DNA of 64,000 nucleotides. It comes from JAJKIP01 sp037200685. GTDB taxonomy: Bacteria > Bacteroidota > Bacteroidia > Chitinophagales > Chitinophagaceae. The translations under genes were made by a program, and so were the position numbers. The notes below the pieces were generated by a model. That model did not search any database. It had not been told where the DNA came from and was given only the letters and a program-made list of their open reading frames with translations. Below are positions 62,221 to 64,000 of the stretch, one piece after another. The stretch spans positions 62,001-126,000 of the forward strand of contig JBBCIG010000008.1 of the NCBI GenBank assembly GCA_037200685.1, written 5' to 3'. How positions within the stretch are numbered: position 1 is the first letter of the stretch; each line of letters begins with the position of its first letter.

Positions 62221-62904
62221 ATGGATCAAGCAACTCATAAACTTTTCCTTTCAGAGCAAAAAGCAAAAGAACTATTTATGGTTATTGAAGACAGAGGATT
62301 AATAACTCCAGGGAAGTCAGAAAAGCAACTTTGCGATGAAATTGTGCAAATAGCCAGGGAAGATTTTGGTGCAGAAAATCATTGGGGCAAAATGATCGTA
62401 AGAACAGGAATTAATACTTTGCAACCGTATGTGGCATATCCACCAGATTTGGTTATTCAAGACGGAGATATACTGTTTTTTGATTTTCATCCCATTTTTG
62501 AAGGTTGGGAAGCAGACCTGGGAAGAACATATGTTTTAGGTAACCATTCTTTAAAACAAAAGATAAAGAAAGATACAGAAGCGGCTTGGCACGAAGGGAA
62601 CGATTGGTATTTTAAACAAAATAAACTTACAGGGGCAGATTTTTTTAATTATGCTACAGACTTGGCAAAACGCTATGGCTACGAATTTGGAAACGCCATT
62701 GCAGGCCACATTATAGGAGAGTTCCCGCATGAACAACCCGATGACCCCAATGATTTGTGTCTAGATGTACACCCAGACAATCATAATGACATACTCCAAT
62801 TAGATAAACATGGAAATAAAAGACATTGGATGCTGGAATTACATTTTGTAGATAGAAAAAATAACATTGGTGCTTTTTTTGAGCAATTGCTGACCGAAGA
62901 ATGA
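62221..62904 (+). CDS. cassette 14: M24-family (aminopeptidase-fold) protein
   Basis: The 227-residue product has the pita-bread fold of methionine aminopeptidases and prolidases. Metal ligands appear as FFDFHP (Asp), EADLGRTYV (Asp), AGHIIGEFPHE (His) and LELHFVD (Glu). It lacks an N-terminal extra domain. It could be an Xaa-Pro-type peptidase or a dehydratase-like relative. This is the last cassette of the block. Confidence 0.85.
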   Translation: MDQATHKLFLSEQKAKELFMVIEDRGLITPGKSEKQLCDEIVQIAREDFGAENHWGKMIVRTGINTLQPYVAYPPDLVIQDGDILFFDFHPIFEGWEADLGRTYVLGNHSLKQKIKKDTEAAWHEGNDWYFKQNKLTGADFFNYATDLAKRYGYEFGNAIAGHIIGEFPHEQPDDPNDLCLDVHPDNHNDILQLDKHGNKRHWMLELHFVDRKNNIGAFFEQLLTEE

Positions 62905-62906
62905 AA

Positions 62907-62990
62907 CAACGAACCGCTAACAAAAGTATTGCTACAAGCGGGACTGGACATTATAAAATACTCCGCCTGCATCAATTCTCGGTCTTTAGA
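62907..62990 (+). repeat. broken attC-like site of cassette 14
   Basis: AACCGCTAACAAAAGTATTGCTACAAGCGGG resembles the opening of the site of cassette 6, but the match to its own start (GTTGTGCGGT) is only partial. A right arm is not found; a weak CGCAAGCCC remains near 62990. The array ends here. Confidence 0.6.
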
Positions 62991-62998
62991 CGCAAGCC

Positions 62999-63150
62999 CT
63001 TTTTTACGCCTTTGTCGGTGTTGAGCCAAGCCAATGTGCATAGCCATCACCAACAATCTGAATCGAAATCTTTTCAAATCGTGCCGTTGGTGTTTAAATA
63101 ATTTAAATTAGCAACTGAATTCATTGGAACACCAACAACGGCGTAAAAAT
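62999..63150. repeat. inverted-repeat element at the array edge
   Basis: TTTTTTACGCCTTTGTCGGTGTT near 62999 is inverted as AACACCAACAACGGCGTAAAAA near 63128, about 19 of 23 bases. The span lies between the last cassette and the DUF5990 gene and could be a small mobile element or a long hairpin. Confidence 0.6.
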
Positions 63151-63196
63151 GAAAAAACAGGAAACTTATTAAACATTACTGACATCCCCGAAAAAA

Positions 63197-63636
63197 GTGG
63201 AACCTGAAATAACACTTCAAATCATGCTTATCAAACCAACGCCAGGCATAGTTTTTGGCCTGCAAAAGGGACCTGGTAACAATTACGAAACAGTTCAAAA
63301 GCAAATTTCCACATCCAATGATTTAGTTTTTACGTTTACAATTAAAATAAAAGGTGATAGATCAAAAGATAAACTTCCAAAATTGTCGGGAAGTTCGTTC
63401 AAGGCCCTGCCGGTAATAAGTTTGTATATATTGACATCGGCACATACGCCGGACAACCTGGTACAATATGGTCGAGACGGCTTAAAATCCCTTTAACAGG
63501 AATTACCTGGAGGGACATCGATTTATTACCTGGCAACTCAATGCTGCAAACTATTGTTCCTGGAACTGGTAGGGATGGGGTGCCAAACTGTGCAACAGTT
63601 AAACCTTTTGCAGGTTGGCATCTTAAACAATCATAG
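63197..63636 (+). pseudogene. DUF5990 gene with one frameshift
   Basis: Frame one gives LQIMLIKPTPGIVFGLQKGP and stops making sense after DRSKDKLPKL. In the next frame VGKFVQGPAGNKFVYIDIGT, then WSRRLKIPLTGITW and VPNCATVKPFAGWHLK complete a DUF5990 protein. One T is missing in CCAAAATTGTCGGG near 63379. The join would give a full protein of about 146 residues. The start codon is GTG 63197. A sequencing error is possible. Confidence 0.85.
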
Positions 63637-63679
63637 ACGAAAAATAAAATCCTAACCGGCGTAGCGTGATCCTTCTTCA

Positions 63680-64000
63680 TTATTTTTTATTCTTCTCCGT
63701 CAACCCCTGCACTACACTTGTTATCAACGCTGGCTCAAATCCCCTTTGCATCAAATAATCCATCGTTTTCTTTTTCCTAATCAAATACTGGTCGCTTTTC
63801 AACGACGCATATTTATCTTCCGCCAGCTTCTTCAATGTTTTTATATATTCTTCTTCATCAATCTGCTTCAACGCTTTTTTAATGCTGTACTCACTTACTT
63901 TCTTTTGCTTCAGTTCGTATTTTATTTTCACACGACCCCATTGTTTAATGCGGAATTTACCGCCTGCGAAAGCGATCGCAAACCGTTCTTCATTTAAATA
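63680..64000 (-). CDS. recX: regulatory protein RecX, C-terminal part
   Basis: The gene runs off the window edge, so only the last 106 residues are seen: YLNEERFAIAFAGGKFRIKQ, then WGRVKIKYELKQKKVS, and the end LIRKKKTMDYLMQRGFEPAL. These are the RecX three-helix repeats. RecX binds RecA filaments and limits recombination. The stop codon is at 63680. It is the first core gene to the right of the cassette array. Confidence 0.88.
   Translation of the reverse strand, partial: YLNEERFAIAFAGGKFRIKQWGRVKIKYELKQKKVSEYSIKKALKQIDEEEYIKTLKKLAEDKYASLKSDQYLIRKKKTMDYLMQRGFEPALITSVVQGLTEKNKK

Noticed and set aside
50970..62990. CRISPR array
   Set aside because: The repeats are regular, but they are about 200 bp long with inverted arms, and the spacers are whole genes; no cas genes are present.

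Overview
The window is about 64 kb of chromosome from a Bacteroidota bacterium, most likely of the Chitinophagaceae. This rests on a moderately AT-rich sequence, a giant PKD-repeat protein with a type IX secretion C-terminal module followed by a PorP/SprF-type protein, many lipoproteins with the cysteine about 19-20 residues in, and bacterial GH3, DUF4142, DUF892 and GxxExxY families. No rRNA or tRNA gene was recognised.

The left 39 kb is ordinary chromosome. It holds a Na+/H+ antiporter, an OmpA-like lipoprotein, an MFS transporter, and a five-gene operon (ArsC-like protein, UbiA prenyltransferase, type III polyketide synthase, methyltransferase, FAD oxidoreductase; 15717 down to 11565) that probably makes a prenylated polyketide phenol or quinone. 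It also holds cmoA, an Nfu-type Fe-S protein, an NAD-salvage pair (pnuC, nadR) with a second NadR-type kinase, mtgA, a GH3-family enzyme, a membrane glycosyltransferase, an inositol monophosphatase, thiL and peptidases. Between the genes lie several dispersed palindromic repeat families and some insertion-like elements.

From 39.8 to 63 kb the window carries what looks like an integron-type gene-cassette system in two blocks. Block 1 (39815-42155) is an attI-like site and three cassettes. Block 2 (49619-62990) is a tyrosine recombinase gene, a second copy of the attI-like site just downstream of it, and eleven cassettes. All cassettes read in one direction. Each has one ORF and ends in a site of about 190-210 bp with inverted terminal arms (AAC ... 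GTT cores). In nearly every case the first 8-15 bases of a cassette are the reverse complement of the bases at the start of its own 3' site, which is what excision as a circle with its own attC predicts. The recombinase has all catalytic residues but lacks the insertion typical of IntI, and it reads in the same direction as the cassettes. The cassettes encode lipoproteins and exported proteins, an HNH nuclease, a SMI1/KNR4 protein, a J-domain protein with three near-identical repeats, an M24 peptidase fold and several unknowns. Between the blocks sit the PKD/T9SS protein and the SprF-like protein.

One cassette site (after the J-domain gene) is split by an IS110-family element (about 59978-61259). 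The non-coding end of this element can be read as a bridge RNA. Its target loop holds both halves of the cassette-site sequence (AAAACCCCAT and CTAACATG), and its donor loop holds both ends of the element (ACAGTTCA and TAGGAT), in the order known for IS110 bridge RNAs. So the sequence suggests an RNA-guided insertion sequence aimed at the conserved end of the cassette sites. The right edge holds a frameshifted DUF5990 gene and the C-terminal part of recX.
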